NCBI RefSeq assembly: GCF_036241575.1
Contig: NZ_CP108455.1
Location: forward strand, 2,308,501-2,372,500
DNA: 64,000 nt
Direction of reading: 5' to 3'
Source of the DNA: Streptomyces sp. NBC_01267
GTDB lineage: Bacteria > Actinomycetota > Actinomycetes > Streptomycetales > Streptomycetaceae
A program made the translations under genes and the position numbers. Shown in pieces: positions 26,448 through 38,330 of the stretch. How positions within the stretch are numbered: the first letter of the stretch is position 1; each line of letters starts with the position of its first letter. The notes under the pieces were generated by a model. It saw nothing but the letters and a program-made list of their open reading frames with translations. It was not told the DNA's origin and searched no databases.

Positions 26448-27263
26448 ATGGAACAGGGAACGGGACAGGGAAAGGGACAGGAACCCGTCATACCGGAATC
26501 CGTCCTGCGGCAACCCGTCATCTCCGTACGCGGGGCCACGGCCACGCTCGGCTCGCGCCCGGTGCTGCGGGGTATCGATCTCGCCGTGCACCGCGGCGAG
26601 GTGGTCGCCCTGCTGGGTGCCAACGGCTCGGGCAAGTCGACGGCCGTCCGCGCGGTGATCGGCCAGGTGCCGCTCACCAGCGGTGGGATCGAGCTGTTCG
26701 GCACCCCGCTGGGGCGCTTCCGCCAGTGGGCGCGCATCGGTTACGTACCGCAGCGCACCACCGCGGCCGGCGGGGTGCCCGCGACGGTCCGTGAGGTCGT
26801 CTCCTCCGGGCGGCTGGCCCGTACGAAGCTGCGGTGGCCGTCGAAGGCCGACCGGGCCGCCGTCACCCGCGCCATCGAGCTGGTGGGGCTCACCGACCGC
26901 GCCGGCGACTCGGTGGGCGCACTCTCCGGCGGGCAGCACCAGCGGGTACTGATCGCCCGTGCGCTGGCGTCCGAGCCGGAGCTGCTGATCATGGACGAGC
27001 CGATGGCGGGCGTCGACCTGGCCAGCCAGGAGATCCTGGCGTCGACCCTGCGCGAGCAGGTGGCCGCCCGGACGACCGTGCTGCTCGTCCTGCACGAGCT
27101 GGGCCCGCTGGAGCCGCTGATCGACCGTGCGGTCGTGCTGCGCGACGGCTGCGTGACGCACGACGGGCCGCCGCCCGAGGCGGTCGGACAGCATGCGCTG
27201 CCCCACGACCACGTCCACCCCCACTCCGGCGCCGAGCCGGCCCGCACAGGACTGCTGACCTGA
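26448..27263 (+). CDS. znuC: Zinc ABC transporter ATP-binding protein
   Basis: The 271-residue ATPase has Walker A GANGSGKST, Q-loop VPQR, signature LSGGQHQR, Walker B LLIMDEP and the switch His in LVLHELG. The His-rich tail HDHVHPHSG is typical for metal transporters. The ATG at 26448 follows GGAGG by nine bases; the in-frame extension back to 26352 is Pro/Thr-rich and unlikely. The stop is two bases before znuB. Confidence 0.96.
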   Translation: MEQGTGQGKGQEPVIPESVLRQPVISVRGATATLGSRPVLRGIDLAVHRGEVVALLGANGSGKSTAVRAVIGQVPLTSGGIELFGTPLGRFRQWARIGYVPQRTTAAGGVPATVREVVSSGRLARTKLRWPSKADRAAVTRAIELVGLTDRAGDSVGALSGGQHQRVLIARALASEPELLIMDEPMAGVDLASQEILASTLREQVAARTTVLLVLHELGPLEPLIDRAVVLRDGCVTHDGPPPEAVGQHALPHDHVHPHSGAEPARTGLLT

Positions 27264-27265
27264 TC

Positions 27266-28159
27266 ATGGAACTTCTCCAGAGCGTTCTCATGCAGCGCGC
27301 ACTGCTCGCCGCCGTCCTGGTGGGCATCACCGCCCCCTCCATCGGCATCTACCTCGTCCAGCGCCGTCAGGCCCTGATGGGCGACGGCATCGGCCATATC
27401 GCCATGACCGGCGTCGGCCTCGGCTTCCTGCTCAACAGCAGCCCGGTGTGGATGGCGACGCTCGTCTCGGTCGTCGGCGCCGTCGCGATGGAACTGATCC
27501 GCTCGTACGGCCGGATGCGCGGCGATGTCGCGCTGGCCATGCTCTTCTACGGCGGCATGGCGGGCGGGGTGCTGCTGATCAACCTCTCGCCGACCGGCTC
27601 GAACGCCAACCTCTCCTCGTACCTCTTCGGCTCGCTCTCCACCGTCTCGGACAGCGACGTCACCGCGATCTGCGTGCTCGCCGCGTTCGTGATCCTGGTG
27701 ACGCTCGGACTGCGGCGGCAGCTCTTCGCGGTCAGCCAGGACGAGGAGTTCGCGCGGGTCACCGGGCTGCCGGTGCGCGCGCTGAACCTGCTCGTCGCGG
27801 TGACCGCGGCGGTCACCGTCACCGTCGCCATGCGGGTGGTCGGGCTGCTGCTGGTGAGCGCCCTGATGGTGGTCCCGGTGGCTGCCGCCCAGCAGCTGTC
27901 GAAGTCGTTCGCGGTCACCTTCGCGCTGTCCGTGGCCATCGGTACGGCGGTCACCCTGTCCGGAACGATCACGTCCTACTACCAGGACGTGCCGCCGGGA
28001 GCGACAATTGTGCTGCTGGCCATCGGCGTCTTCATCGCCCTGACCGCGCTGGCCGCACCACTGGCGAGAAGGCGCGCACGGGCCGTGGAGGCGGCGCAGG
28101 CCGAGTGCGGCCTCGATCTCCCGGCCGCGCGGCAGCCGCTGGACTCGGCCAAGGCCTGA
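27266..28159 (+). CDS. znuB: Zinc ABC transporter permease
   Basis: The 297-residue membrane protein belongs to the ABC-3 permease family: about eight hydrophobic segments, the LVQRRQALMGDGIGHIAMTG loop near residue 30, and VGLLLVSALMVVPVA late in the protein. It forms the zinc channel with ZnuA and ZnuC. It starts two bases after the znuC stop, consistent with co-translation. Confidence 0.96.
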   Translation: MELLQSVLMQRALLAAVLVGITAPSIGIYLVQRRQALMGDGIGHIAMTGVGLGFLLNSSPVWMATLVSVVGAVAMELIRSYGRMRGDVALAMLFYGGMAGGVLLINLSPTGSNANLSSYLFGSLSTVSDSDVTAICVLAAFVILVTLGLRRQLFAVSQDEEFARVTGLPVRALNLLVAVTAAVTVTVAMRVVGLLLVSALMVVPVAAAQQLSKSFAVTFALSVAIGTAVTLSGTITSYYQDVPPGATIVLLAIGVFIALTALAAPLARRRARAVEAAQAECGLDLPAARQPLDSAKA

Positions 28160-28218
28160 CCGAGCTGGCACAATGGCCCGACACATTGGGGCGGGCGACA
28201 TACGGCGAGGAGGCACCT

Positions 28219-28638
28219 GTGACTGCGGGAGCACCAGTACGAGGCCGGTCGACCCGGCAGCGGGCCGCGGTGGCTGCGGCGCTCGACGAGATGGACGAGT
28301 TCCGCAGCGCGCAGGAGTTGCACGACGTGCTCAAGCACCGCGGCGACTCGGTCGGGCTGACCACGGTCTACCGGACGCTCCAGTCGCTGGCCGACGCGGG
28401 CGAGGTCGATGTCCTGCGCACCGGCGACGGCGAGTCGGTCTACCGCCGCTGCTCGACCGGCGAGCACCACCACCATCTGGTCTGCCGCACCTGCGGCAAG
28501 GCCGTCGAGGTGGAGGGGCCCGCGGTGGAGAAGTGGGCCGAGTCGATCGCCGCGCAGCACGGGTATGTGAACGTGGCGCACACGGTGGAGGTCTTCGGGA
28601 CCTGCGCGGCCTGTGCGGGCTCCTCGGCGGAGGGCTGA
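28219..28638 (+). CDS. zur: Zinc uptake regulator, Fur family
   Basis: The 139-residue repressor has an N-terminal winged helix (RSAQELHDVL, VGLTTVYRTLQSLADAGE) and C-terminal metal sites: EHHHHLVCRTCGK and a CAAC pair near the end, forming the structural zinc site. As last gene of the zinc operon it would autoregulate through the two Zur boxes upstream of znuA. GAGGAGG at 28207-28213 precedes the GTG start. Confidence 0.95.
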   Translation: MTAGAPVRGRSTRQRAAVAAALDEMDEFRSAQELHDVLKHRGDSVGLTTVYRTLQSLADAGEVDVLRTGDGESVYRRCSTGEHHHHLVCRTCGKAVEVEGPAVEKWAESIAAQHGYVNVAHTVEVFGTCAACAGSSAEG

Positions 28639-28667
28639 GCGGGTTCTGGCTCCCGGGCGCCCTTGCC

Positions 28668-28806
28668 CTCAGGCGCCGGGCAGGCTTTGTCGCCCTCAAG
28701 CGCCGGGCGGGCTGAAAGATGTCCTCAATCGCCGGACGGGCTTGAATTTCGGGCTCGTCCGGCGATCGGCGTGCGGGGTGGGCTTGAATTTCGAGCCTGC
28801 CCGGTG
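28668..28806. repeat. Degenerate intergenic repeats between zur and uppS
   Basis: Several imperfect copies of a motif like CTCAAGCGCCGGGCGGGCT occur in a row (for example near 28669, 28692, 28723 and in altered form to 28806). Repeats of this kind are scattered between genes in Streptomyces chromosomes. They sit between convergent genes and may help end transcription. Confidence 0.65.
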
Positions 28807-28837
28807 AACGACGTGCGGGGGCCGGGCCCCGCGCCGG

Positions 28838-29647
28838 TCAGGCGGTCGTCTCCTCGACCGCGCCGCCGAACCGGCGGTCCCGCTGGGCGAATTCGAGACA
28901 GGCGCGCCACAGGTCGCGGCGGTCGAAGTCCGGCCACAGCACGTCCTGGAAGACCATCTCGGCGTACGCGCTCTGCCAGATCAGGTAGTTGGACGTGCGC
29001 TGCTCGCCGCTCGGGCGCAGGAAGAGGTCCACGTCCGGCATGTCCGGGTAGTAGATGTACTTCGCGAAGGTCTTCTCGTTGACCTTCGACGGGTCGAGCT
29101 TCCCGGCCGCGACATCGCGGGCGATGGCCTGCGCCGCGTCGGCGATCTCCGCGCGCCCGCCGTAGTTGACGCAGAAGTACAGCGTCATCGCGTCGTTGTC
29201 CTTGGTCTGCTCCTGGGCGACCTGGAGCTCCTCGACGACCGACTTCCACAGCTTCGGCATCCGGCCCACCCAGCGGATCCTGATCCCCAGCTCGTCCATC
29301 TCGTCCCGGCGGCGGCGGATGACATCGCGGTTGAAGTTCATCAGGAAGCGCACCTCCTCGGGCGAGCGCTTCCAGTTCTCGGTGGAGAAGGCGTACAGCG
29401 AGAGGTTCTTGACGCCCATCTCGATGCAGCCGTTGAGTACTTCGAGGACGGTGGCCTCGCCGACCTTGTGGCCCTCGGTGCGCGGCAGCCCGCGGTCCTT
29501 GGCCCAGCGGCCGTTGCCGTCCATGACGATCGCCACGTGGTTCGGCACCAGTTCGCCGGGGATCTTCGGCGGGCGGGCGCCCGACGGGTGCAGTTCGGGG
29601 GTCTTGTACTCGCGTGTGCTGCGCCCCAGAATCCCGCGTCGTGCCAT
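28838..29647 (-). CDS. uppS: Isoprenyl transferase (undecaprenyl diphosphate synthase type)
   Basis: The 269-residue cis-prenyltransferase has the catalytic P-loop VMDGNGRWA near residue 41, the [10 protein letters not shown] motif, and the late [19 protein letters not shown] motif. It elongates farnesyl diphosphate to the lipid carrier used for cell-wall synthesis. It is 19 bases after the recO stop, in the same direction, as commonly seen in actinobacteria. Exact chain length cannot be told from sequence. Confidence 0.94.
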   Translation of the reverse strand: MARRGILGRSTREYKTPELHPSGARPPKIPGELVPNHVAIVMDGNGRWAKDRGLPRTEGHKVGEATVLEVLNGCIEMGVKNLSLYAFSTENWKRSPEEVRFLMNFNRDVIRRRRDEMDELGIRIRWVGRMPKLWKSVVEELQVAQEQTKDNDAMTLYFCVNYGGRAEIADAAQAIARDVAAGKLDPSKVNEKTFAKYIYYPDMPDVDLFLRPSGEQRTSNYLIWQSAYAEMVFQDVLWPDFDRRDLWRACLEFAQRDRRFGGAVEETTA

Positions 29648-29665
29648 GTGCTCGTCTCCCTCTCG

Positions 29666-30412
29666 CTACTTCTCTACGTACCGCAACGAGCGCAGTCCGC
29701 GCTCCAGATGCCAGTGCAGGTAGGCCGATACGAGCCCGCTGCCCTCCCTGACGTGCCGCGGCTCGGCCGCGTCGGCCGTCGTCCAGTCCCCCGTCAGCAG
29801 TGCGCTGAGCAGCCCGACGGCCTCCGCAGAGGGTACGACGCTGCCGGGTACCCGGCAGTCGCCGCATACCGCCCCGCCACCCGCGACGGAGAAGAAACGG
29901 TTGGGTCCCTCCATGCCGCACTTGGCGCAGTCCTCGAAGCTGGGCGCGTAGCCGTTCACGGCGAGCGAGCGCAGCAGGAACGCGTCGAGGATCAGGTTCG
30001 GGGCGTGCTCGCCGCGCGCGAGGGTCCGCAGTCCGCCGACCAGCAGCAGGTACTGCTGGACGGACGGCTCGCCCTCGTGGTCGGTGAATCGTTCCGCCGT
30101 CTCCAGCATGGCCGTGCCCGCGGTGTAGCGGGCGTAGTCGGTGACGATCCCGCCACCGTACGGAGCGATGGTCTCGCTCTGTGTGCACAGCGGGAGCCCG
30201 CGCCCGATCAGTTCGCTGCCGCGGGCGAAGAACTGCACGTCGACGTGGGAGAACGGCTCCAGCCGCGCCCCGAACTTCGACTTCGTACGCCGCACGCCGC
30301 GCGCGACGGCCCGCACCCGGCCGTGGCCGCGGGTCAGGAGCGTGATGATGCGGTCGGCCTCGCCCAGCTTCTGGGTGCGCAGCACGACCCCGTCGTCACG
30401 GAAAAGACTCAT
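29666..30412 (-). CDS. recO: DNA repair protein RecO
   Basis: The 248-residue protein shows the OB-fold start VVLRTQKLGEADRIITLLTR and a zinc-binding pair CAKCG / CGDC near residues 155-180. It helps RecR load RecA on SSB-coated DNA. The ATG at 30410-30412 opens on the conserved N-terminus; the in-frame extension upstream is out of family. It forms an operon with uppS. Confidence 0.95.
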   Translation of the reverse strand: MSLFRDDGVVLRTQKLGEADRIITLLTRGHGRVRAVARGVRRTKSKFGARLEPFSHVDVQFFARGSELIGRGLPLCTQSETIAPYGGGIVTDYARYTAGTAMLETAERFTDHEGEPSVQQYLLLVGGLRTLARGEHAPNLILDAFLLRSLAVNGYAPSFEDCAKCGMEGPNRFFSVAGGGAVCGDCRVPGSVVPSAEAVGLLSALLTGDWTTADAAEPRHVREGSGLVSAYLHWHLERGLRSLRYVEK

Positions 30413-30515
30413 GGGACCCATTGTCCCGTACGCGCCGGGCGGACCGTTCCCCGGCGGCCCCAGCGGATCACTGCTGGGACCGCCGTTCCCTGCCGGACCT
30501 GCGGACGGGCCCCGC

Positions 30516-31316
30516 TCAGGCCACGGGACCGGTCGTCCGCCAGCTCTCCCAGACCGCTGACAGCTCCGCCTCCGTCGCCGGGGCCACCGTGTCCAGCAGC
30601 CGCACCTGGGCGCCGGGCCCGGCCAGATCCGTCCGGTACGGGTGCGGCGGGCCGCCCGGGGTGGCGCCCAGGGCGGTGACCGCGCCGATGACCCGGTTCG
30701 CGCCGAGGATGCCGGGCAGCTCCCGGACGTCCGGGTCCCGCAGGTCCAGGTCCTCGACCAGCAGGTCCAGCCCGTCGTAGGTGGCGCGGGTCGTCGCCCG
30801 TACGCTCCCGCCACGTTCGCCGGAGCGCCCCAGGACCAGGGTCTCGCGCCAGAGCATCCGGGCGCCGGCGGCCATCGTGATGTCCATGGAACGTGCGACG
30901 TCCGCCCCGGTGGAGATGACGAACGGCCGGGCGTCCCAGGTCAGTTCGCCGCCCTCGGCGATGTCGATCACCGCCCGCCAGGCCGACGTACCGCCCCGGT
31001 GGTCGTACGCGACGAGCCCGGCCGGTTCGACCAGGTGCAGCCGGGCGCCGGGGCCGACGGTCAGGTGCAGGGTCAGCGCGTCGCCCGCCAGCAGGCCCGC
31101 CCGGGTGCCGACCAGTGCGATGTGCAGCCCGTCGGCGGCGGGGCGCAGCGGGCGGGGCGCCAGGAAGGCGCCGGGGCGCAGCTCGCGGGCGACATGGCGG
31201 CCGGTCGCGTCGCGCTCGACGGTGACGACGGTGGGGTCGGCGCCGCCGTCGTCCGGCGGGGCCGCACGCGTCAGGTCCGGCAGTACGGGCGGCCGGGGTA
31301 CGGGCGGCGGGGTCAC
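30516..31316 (-). CDS. ureD: Urease accessory protein UreD
   Basis: The 266-residue protein has the UreD/UreH features [27 protein letters not shown] and [14 protein letters not shown]. It binds apo-urease and with UreF and UreG forms the nickel-delivery complex. It is the last gene of the urease operon and overlaps the ureG stop by four bases. Confidence 0.93.
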   Translation of the reverse strand: MTPPPVPRPPVLPDLTRAAPPDDGGADPTVVTVERDATGRHVARELRPGAFLAPRPLRPAADGLHIALVGTRAGLLAGDALTLHLTVGPGARLHLVEPAGLVAYDHRGGTSAWRAVIDIAEGGELTWDARPFVISTGADVARSMDITMAAGARMLWRETLVLGRSGERGGSVRATTRATYDGLDLLVEDLDLRDPDVRELPGILGANRVIGAVTALGATPGGPPHPYRTDLAGPGAQVRLLDTVAPATEAELSAVWESWRTTGPVA

Positions 31317-32059
31317 GAGTGGCTGTGCGGCGCCATCGGGCCCGGGTCGGCCGGAATGTGCTGGCCCGAGCGGTGGCGTACGAGCAACGCCCGCACCCAG
31401 TCGGCCAGTTCGGCGATGGACGCCGGGTCGTTCTTGGACAGGGCGAGGACCGGGAGGCCGTCGCGGGCCGCCTCGGCGTCGGCGACCATCTCCGCCACGT
31501 CGACCTCCACGTACGGGGCGAGGTCGGTCTTGTTGACGATCAGCAGGTCGGCGCCGGTGATGCCGGGGCCGCCCTTGCGGGCCACGTCGCCGCCGCCCGC
31601 GACGTCGATGCAGAAGAGCTGCGCGTCGGCCAGGGCCGGGCTGAAGGTGGCGGTGAGGTTGTCGCCACCGCTCTCGATCAGCACCAGGTCGAGCGGGCCG
31701 TACGCCTCCTCCAGGTCCTCGACGGCGTCGAGGTTGGCGCTGACGTCGTCGCGGATCGCGGTGTGCGGGCAGGCGCCGGTCTCGACGGCGCGGATGCGTT
31801 CGGTGGGCAGGACGCCCGCCGAGCGGAGGAAACGGGCGTCCTCGTCGGTGTAGATGTCGTTGGTGACGACGGCCATGGAGAGTTCACCGGCGAGTTCGCG
31901 GCAGAGGGTCGCCAGGATCGAGCTCTTGCCGGTGCCGACCGGTCCGGCGACGCCGAGGCGCAGCGCGCGCGGCTGGTTGAGGGGCTCGTGGAAGTGCTGG
32001 TTGGCCGGGGCGGGGGCGGGGTTCCCGGACGCCGGGGTGGGGGTGTCGTTGTCAGGCAA
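31313..32059 (-). CDS. ureG: Urease accessory GTPase UreG
   Basis: The 248-residue GTPase has the P-loop GPVGTGKSS near residue 39, the nickel-binding region [12 protein letters not shown] (the Cys-Pro-His motif), ESGGDN and NKTDL. It uses GTP to load nickel into urease. His-containing ends (NQHFHE and a terminal HSHS) may bind metal, which is of interest because no ureE is present. It overlaps ureF by eight bases. Confidence 0.96.
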   Translation of the reverse strand: MPDNDTPTPASGNPAPAPANQHFHEPLNQPRALRLGVAGPVGTGKSSILATLCRELAGELSMAVVTNDIYTDEDARFLRSAGVLPTERIRAVETGACPHTAIRDDVSANLDAVEDLEEAYGPLDLVLIESGGDNLTATFSPALADAQLFCIDVAGGGDVARKGGPGITGADLLIVNKTDLAPYVEVDVAEMVADAEAARDGLPVLALSKNDPASIAELADWVRALLVRHRSGQHIPADPGPMAPHSHS

Positions 32060-32726
32060 GGAAGAGTCTCCGTTCTCGTCGGTCGTGTTCGAGCGCCCAC
32101 TCCTCGGTGAGCAGGGCGGTACGGGCGGGCAGCTCGCCCGGGGTCCGTACGGCGAGGGCGGCCGTCACCGCGTGGGCGGCGTCCGGCTCGGCGGCGAGCA
32201 CCCACGCCACCGAGTCCAGCGGGTCGCCGGGCAGCAGTTTGAGCGCGGCCGACGCGATGGTCTGGAGTTCGTCGTAGACGACGCCGTACGCCAGTTCCTC
32301 CTCGGACACGTCCAGGACCGCCCCGAGTGCGCCCAGGGTGACCGGACGCAGCGGGCGCAGCGACGGCGTGCGGGCCGTGTCCAGCGCGGTGACGGCGGGG
32401 TGGCCGGGGGCCAGCCTGCGGGCCAGCCGCTGCACGCCCCGGCCGAGGGTCGCCGATGCCGCCCGCATCGGCGCCACCGGGGTCCTGGCCGCGAGGGCCT
32501 GCTGTACGGGCGCGTAGTCCACCGGGTCCTGCCGCGCCGCCCGCAGGGCGAGGACGGCGGCGGCGGCTTCGGTGACGGCGGTGGTGCGGAGCCTGGCCCG
32601 CAGGAGGGCGGGGATCCGGTCGCGGGTGAGCCCGGCCGCGACGGCCGGTTCCAGGCCCGCGCTGTAGGTGTACGCGCCGACCGGGAGCCGTCCGTCGGCG
32701 AGCAGCAGAGGGGCGAGCCGACCCAT
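32052..32726 (-). CDS. ureF: Urease accessory protein UreF
   Basis: The 224-residue, helix-rich protein has the N-terminal [23 protein letters not shown] region of UreF and its usual length. It acts as the activator that couples UreG to the urease-UreD complex. Its ATG shares one base with the ureC stop (TGATG). Confidence 0.93.
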   Translation of the reverse strand: MGRLAPLLLADGRLPVGAYTYSAGLEPAVAAGLTRDRIPALLRARLRTTAVTEAAAAVLALRAARQDPVDYAPVQQALAARTPVAPMRAASATLGRGVQRLARRLAPGHPAVTALDTARTPSLRPLRPVTLGALGAVLDVSEEELAYGVVYDELQTIASAALKLLPGDPLDSVAWVLAAEPDAAHAVTAALAVRTPGELPARTALLTEEWALEHDRRERRLFLA

Positions 32727-34429
32727 CAGAACATGCTGTACCGCTGGGCGAGCGGCAGTTCGGCGGCCGGGGCGGGCTCCACGAGCTCCCCGTCGATGCG
32801 GATGGCGAAGGTCTCCGGGTCGACGTCGATGGCCGGGAGCGCGGTGTTGTTCGGCAGGTCCGCCTTGGTGAGGTGGCGGGTGGGTCGTACGGCGACCAAC
32901 TCCCGTACCAGGCCCAGACGTTCGGCGAGCCCGTCCGCCAGTGCCGCCGGGGAGACGAAGCTGACCGACAGGTGCGGGGCGGCTTCGGCGGCGGCGGTGG
33001 CACGCAGCAGGACCGGCTGGGTGGTGGGGATCGCCGCGTTGGCGTCGCCGAGGGCCGCGTACACCACCATGCCGCCCTTGAGCACGGCTGCGGGCCTGAT
33101 GCCGAAGAAAGCGGGGTCCCAGAGCACCAGGTCGGCGAGTTTGCCCGGCTCGACGGAGCCGACGACGTGGTCGATGCCGTGGGCGACGGCGGGGCAGATC
33201 GTGTACTTGGCGACGTAGCGGCGGGCGCGTTCGTTGTCGGCGGGGAGCGTGGTGCCCCGGTCGCCGAAGCGCTGCTTCATCACGTGGGCGACCTGCCAGG
33301 TGCGGCAGACGACCTCGCCGATCCGGCCCATCGCCTGGGCGTCGGAGGAGGTGATGGAGAGGGCGCCGATGTCGTGCAGGACGTCTTCGGCGGCGATGGT
33401 GGTGGCGCGGATCCGGGACTCGGCGAAGGCCAGGTCCTCGGGGACGCGGGGGTTGAGGTGGTGGCAGACCATCAGCATGTCGAGGTGTTCGGCGACGGTG
33501 TTGACGGTGTGCGGGAGCGTCGGATTGGTGGACGCCGGGAGGATGTTGGGGTGGGAGGCGACGGTGATGATGTCGGGGGCGTGGCCGCCGCCCGCGCCTT
33601 CGGCGTGGAAGACGTGGATGCCGCGTCCGGCGATGGCGTCCAGGGTGCCTTCGACGTAACCGGCCTCGTTCAGGCTGTCGGCGTGCAGCGCGACCTGGAG
33701 TCCGTACGCGTCGGCCGCTTCCAGGGCGGCGTCGATGGCGGCCGGGGTGGCGCCCCAGTCCTCGTGGACCTTGTAGCCGCCGGCGCCGCCGAGCGCGGCC
33801 TCACGCAGGGCCTCCTCCCCGACGGTGGAGCCCTTGCCGAACAGCATGATGTTGAGCGGGACCCGGTCCAGGGACCGGTGCATCATCGCGAGGTTCCAGG
33901 CGCCGGGGGTGACGGTGGTGGCCTTGGACCCCTCGGTGGCACCGGTGCCGCCGCCGATCACGGTGGTGGTGCCGGTGGCGAGAGCCTCGTGGAGGGTCTC
34001 CGGCATCAGGAAGTGGACGTGGGTGTCGACGGCTCCGGCGGTCAGGATGCGACCCTCGCCGGAGACGACGTCCGTGCCGGGGCCGATCACCAGGTCCGGG
34101 TGGACCCCGTCGCTCATGTCGGGGTTGCCGGAACGGCCGAGCGCGACGATCCGACCCTCCCGTACTCCCACGTCGGTCTTGACGACGCCCCAGTGGTCGA
34201 GCACCACGACATTGGTGATGACGAGGTCGAGGGCTCCCTCCGCGTGCGGCGTGGTGGCCTGGGCCATCGATTCGCGGATGGACTTGCCGCCGCCGAACAC
34301 GGCCTCGTCGCCGCCGAAGCAGCGGTCCTCCTCGACCTCGATCCAGAGGTCGGTGTCGGCGAGGCGGACCCGGTCCCCGGTGGTGGGGCCGTACAGCGCG
34401 GCGTAGGCGGCGCGCGTCATCCGGGCCAT
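32726..34429 (-). CDS. ureC: Urease alpha subunit
   Basis: The 567-residue catalytic subunit hydrolyses urea to ammonia and carbamate at a di-nickel centre. Ligands and catalytic residues are visible: VDTHVHF near 137 (two His), [10 protein letters not shown] near 218 (carbamylated Lys and His), [18 protein letters not shown], the flap MVCHHLNPR near 322 with Cys and His, and [10 protein letters not shown] near 362 with the Asp ligand. Length and motifs are fully normal, so it should be active. It follows ureB by one base. Confidence 0.98.
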   Translation of the reverse strand: MARMTRAAYAALYGPTTGDRVRLADTDLWIEVEEDRCFGGDEAVFGGGKSIRESMAQATTPHAEGALDLVITNVVVLDHWGVVKTDVGVREGRIVALGRSGNPDMSDGVHPDLVIGPGTDVVSGEGRILTAGAVDTHVHFLMPETLHEALATGTTTVIGGGTGATEGSKATTVTPGAWNLAMMHRSLDRVPLNIMLFGKGSTVGEEALREAALGGAGGYKVHEDWGATPAAIDAALEAADAYGLQVALHADSLNEAGYVEGTLDAIAGRGIHVFHAEGAGGGHAPDIITVASHPNILPASTNPTLPHTVNTVAEHLDMLMVCHHLNPRVPEDLAFAESRIRATTIAAEDVLHDIGALSITSSDAQAMGRIGEVVCRTWQVAHVMKQRFGDRGTTLPADNERARRYVAKYTICPAVAHGIDHVVGSVEPGKLADLVLWDPAFFGIRPAAVLKGGMVVYAALGDANAAIPTTQPVLLRATAAAEAAPHLSVSFVSPAALADGLAERLGLVRELVAVRPTRHLTKADLPNNTALPAIDVDPETFAIRIDGELVEPAPAAELPLAQRYSMF

Positions 34430-34430
34430 G

Positions 34431-34748
34431 TCAGTCCTCCGTTCGTACGGTGCGGGTGCCGGGCACCACGAGACCGGGGACCCGCCGACGGCCGCCGAGC
34501 TCGACCAGGGTGACGTCGGCGCCGACTCCGGGTTCGAAGCGCAGTGAAGTACCGGACGGGATATCGAGTCGAAATCCTTCGGCGGCCGACCGGTCGAAAG
34601 TAAGTGCGGGATTCACGTCGGGGAAATGAAAATGCGATCCGACCTGAATGGGCCGGTCACCGTCATTCACCACGGCGAGTTGCAATCGAGTACGATTTTC
34701 ATTGATTTCGAGTACGCCGGAACCGGTCCGGATCTCACCCGGGATCAC
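34431..34748 (-). CDS. ureB: Urease beta subunit
   Basis: The 105-residue subunit begins with MIPGEI and has [14 protein letters not shown], both typical of UreB. It is structural in the urease trimer. It overlaps ureA by four bases (ATGA). Confidence 0.97.
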   Translation of the reverse strand: MIPGEIRTGSGVLEINENRTRLQLAVVNDGDRPIQVGSHFHFPDVNPALTFDRSAAEGFRLDIPSGTSLRFEPGVGADVTLVELGGRRRVPGLVVPGTRTVRTED

Positions 34749-35047
34749 GGGATGGGCGAGGTGATCGTGACGAGCTTCCGCCCGTCGGGGAAGGTCGCCT
34801 CGACCTGGACGTCGTGCAGCATCTCCGGTACACCTTCGAGCACTTCGGCGCGGGTCAGCACAGCTCTTCCGTCGCTCATCAGATCGGCGACGCGAGCACC
34901 CTCACGGGCCCGCTCCATGGCCCAGCAGGAAAGCAGCGCAACAGCCTCCGGATAGTTGAGACGCACACCCCGTTCACGTCGGTCACGGGCAACCATTCCG
35001 GCAACACTCAGCAGCAATTTCTCCGTGTCGGACGGAGTGAGAAACAT
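34745..35047 (-). CDS. ureA: Urease gamma subunit
   Basis: The 100-residue subunit shows [10 protein letters not shown] at the start, [13 protein letters not shown], and [20 protein letters not shown] at the end. It is the first gene of ureABCFGD. A clear GGAGG lies seven bases before the ATG. Confidence 0.97.
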   Translation of the reverse strand: MFLTPSDTEKLLLSVAGMVARDRRERGVRLNYPEAVALLSCWAMERAREGARVADLMSDGRAVLTRAEVLEGVPEMLHDVQVEATFPDGRKLVTITSPIP

Positions 35048-35279
35048 GGGAAACCTCCGTGACGGCAGTCCCCGGAATTCCCGGAATCGCCACAGTCACT
35101 TCCCTCTTATAAACCTGCCGACGGGTTCATGGCAACTTTCACCACACCGCAAAAAGTCCCTTTCTGGGGTTATGACCCACTAAATACGGGCAAACCACCC
35201 CAAAATTTATACCCGCACGCCGCTCACCTGCGGACTTACCGAGAGACAGCACGCAGCGAAGCGACGGGGCCGGAAACGC
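35048..35279 (-). promoter_or_regulatory. Urease operon upstream region, AT-rich
   Basis: This 232-base region between ureA and the TerB gene is far richer in A and T than the rest of the window, notably 35100-35215 with runs such as AAAAAGTCCCTTT and CCAAAATTTATACCC. It should hold the urease promoter. Nitrogen control by GlnR would be usual for this operon, but I cannot align a convincing GlnR box by eye. Confidence 0.5.
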
Positions 35280-35975
35280 TCAGGATGGCGTACGGGCCGC
35301 AGCCGCGAGGAGCCTGGCCGTGTCCTCGGCACCGAGCTGGAGCGCCCCGCCGACCGTCGCGAGCACCTCACGCTCCGCCGGGCTGTACGGGCCGTCGGCG
35401 AGGGCGATGCGGGCGCCCTGGAGCAGGATCGACTCCCGGCCCACCGGGGCGAGATGCGGGGCCAGCGGCTGGAGCGCCTCGTGCAGCTCGATGGTGAGGG
35501 CGGCGCCGCACGGCTCGGCGTCGGTGACGAAACGGCCGGTGTCGGCGGCGAGCGCGTCCACCAGGGCGGTCAGCTGCTCCTCGGTGCACTCGTCGAACCC
35601 CGCGGCCCTGACGGTGGCGACCGCGGCCTCGGTGACCGCGTGGGAGGCGGCGCCGCCCGCGGTGAGCACGGCGAGCGTGACCGTGTGGACGGCGTCGCGC
35701 AGCATCGCCGAGAAGCGGGTGGTGGTGGGGTGGTCGAGGGAGTCGGTGGGGAACCTCGTCCGGCAGGCCGCGCATTCGATCACCGGGCCGGTGACCCCGC
35801 GCGGGAGAAGCGGGACCCCGAGCACGGTCAGGCGCCGACGGCCGGTGCGGCGGCGGTAGTTGCGGTCGCCGCCGCAGTCCGCACAGAAGAACTCGCCGTC
35901 GCCGACGGTGTCCCAGGAGGTGCGGACGGCCCAGACGATCGACTTCTTGCCGCTCCGTCCTCGGACTGGCAGCAC
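35280..35975 (-). CDS. TerB-family protein with N-terminal zinc ribbon
   Basis: The 231-residue protein has an N-terminal ribbon with FFCADCGG and IECAACRTRF (two Cys pairs), then a helical TerB-like domain in which acidic residues of FDECTEEQL and DGPYSPAEREVL may bind metal. Family members are linked to tellurite resistance or metal-sensing membrane complexes; the true role is unknown. The GTG at 35973-35975 is chosen because GGAGG sits seven bases upstream, and the longer reading to 36074 has no signal. Confidence 0.82.
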   Translation of the reverse strand: MLPVRGRSGKKSIVWAVRTSWDTVGDGEFFCADCGGDRNYRRRTGRRRLTVLGVPLLPRGVTGPVIECAACRTRFPTDSLDHPTTTRFSAMLRDAVHTVTLAVLTAGGAASHAVTEAAVATVRAAGFDECTEEQLTALVDALAADTGRFVTDAEPCGAALTIELHEALQPLAPHLAPVGRESILLQGARIALADGPYSPAEREVLATVGGALQLGAEDTARLLAAAARTPS

Positions 35976-36279
35976 GACCCACCTCCGTAACACCCCGGCA
36001 ACGCTCCGTTGCGCTGCGCTCCACTCCGCCGCCGTGCACCGTTGACCGGTGGGACACAGCGCCGTCATGTGCACGTGATGTTAGCCACATCGGTGATGCG
36101 ACGTCAGCACCCTGACCGGAGTTGGCTCGGTCCCGGCCACCGCTGCGGGCGACCGGGACCGGGAAAAGTGGAGGTCACACGGGATTCGTACGAACGGGAT
36201 CACCGAAATGTGCCATCGGTCCCCCACCTGGAAACAGCCGTGCTCGTGGCCCGATCCCGCACCGGGCCCACGAAGGGGG
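35976..36279. other. 304-base intergenic region, no gene seen
   Basis: It lies between the TerB gene start and the leuA stop, both leftward. It should hold the TerB promoter and the leuA terminator. I see no convincing hairpin or operator. Confidence 0.5.
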
Positions 36280-38171
<1,892 letters not shown>

Positions 38172-38330
38172 GATGTTCCGCAGCCTAGCCCAGCGGCGCC
38201 GAGAACGCCGCAGCCGTATCAGTATGCGGGATGTCCGATAGGTAAAGAGTGACGGGTTCCCGGTCACTCGTTCTCGTCAATCTCCGTCGCAACCGGTGAC
38301 AACTCACTTACCCACTGCCACATTACAGAG

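Noticed and set aside
28668..28806. Possible CRISPR-like array
   Set aside because: The repeats are short, imperfect and back to back without spacers of even length, and no cas genes are near.
35048..35279. GlnR binding site upstream of ureA
   Set aside because: Only one loose half-match (GTCAT with a later GAAAG) could be found by eye, not enough to call a site.
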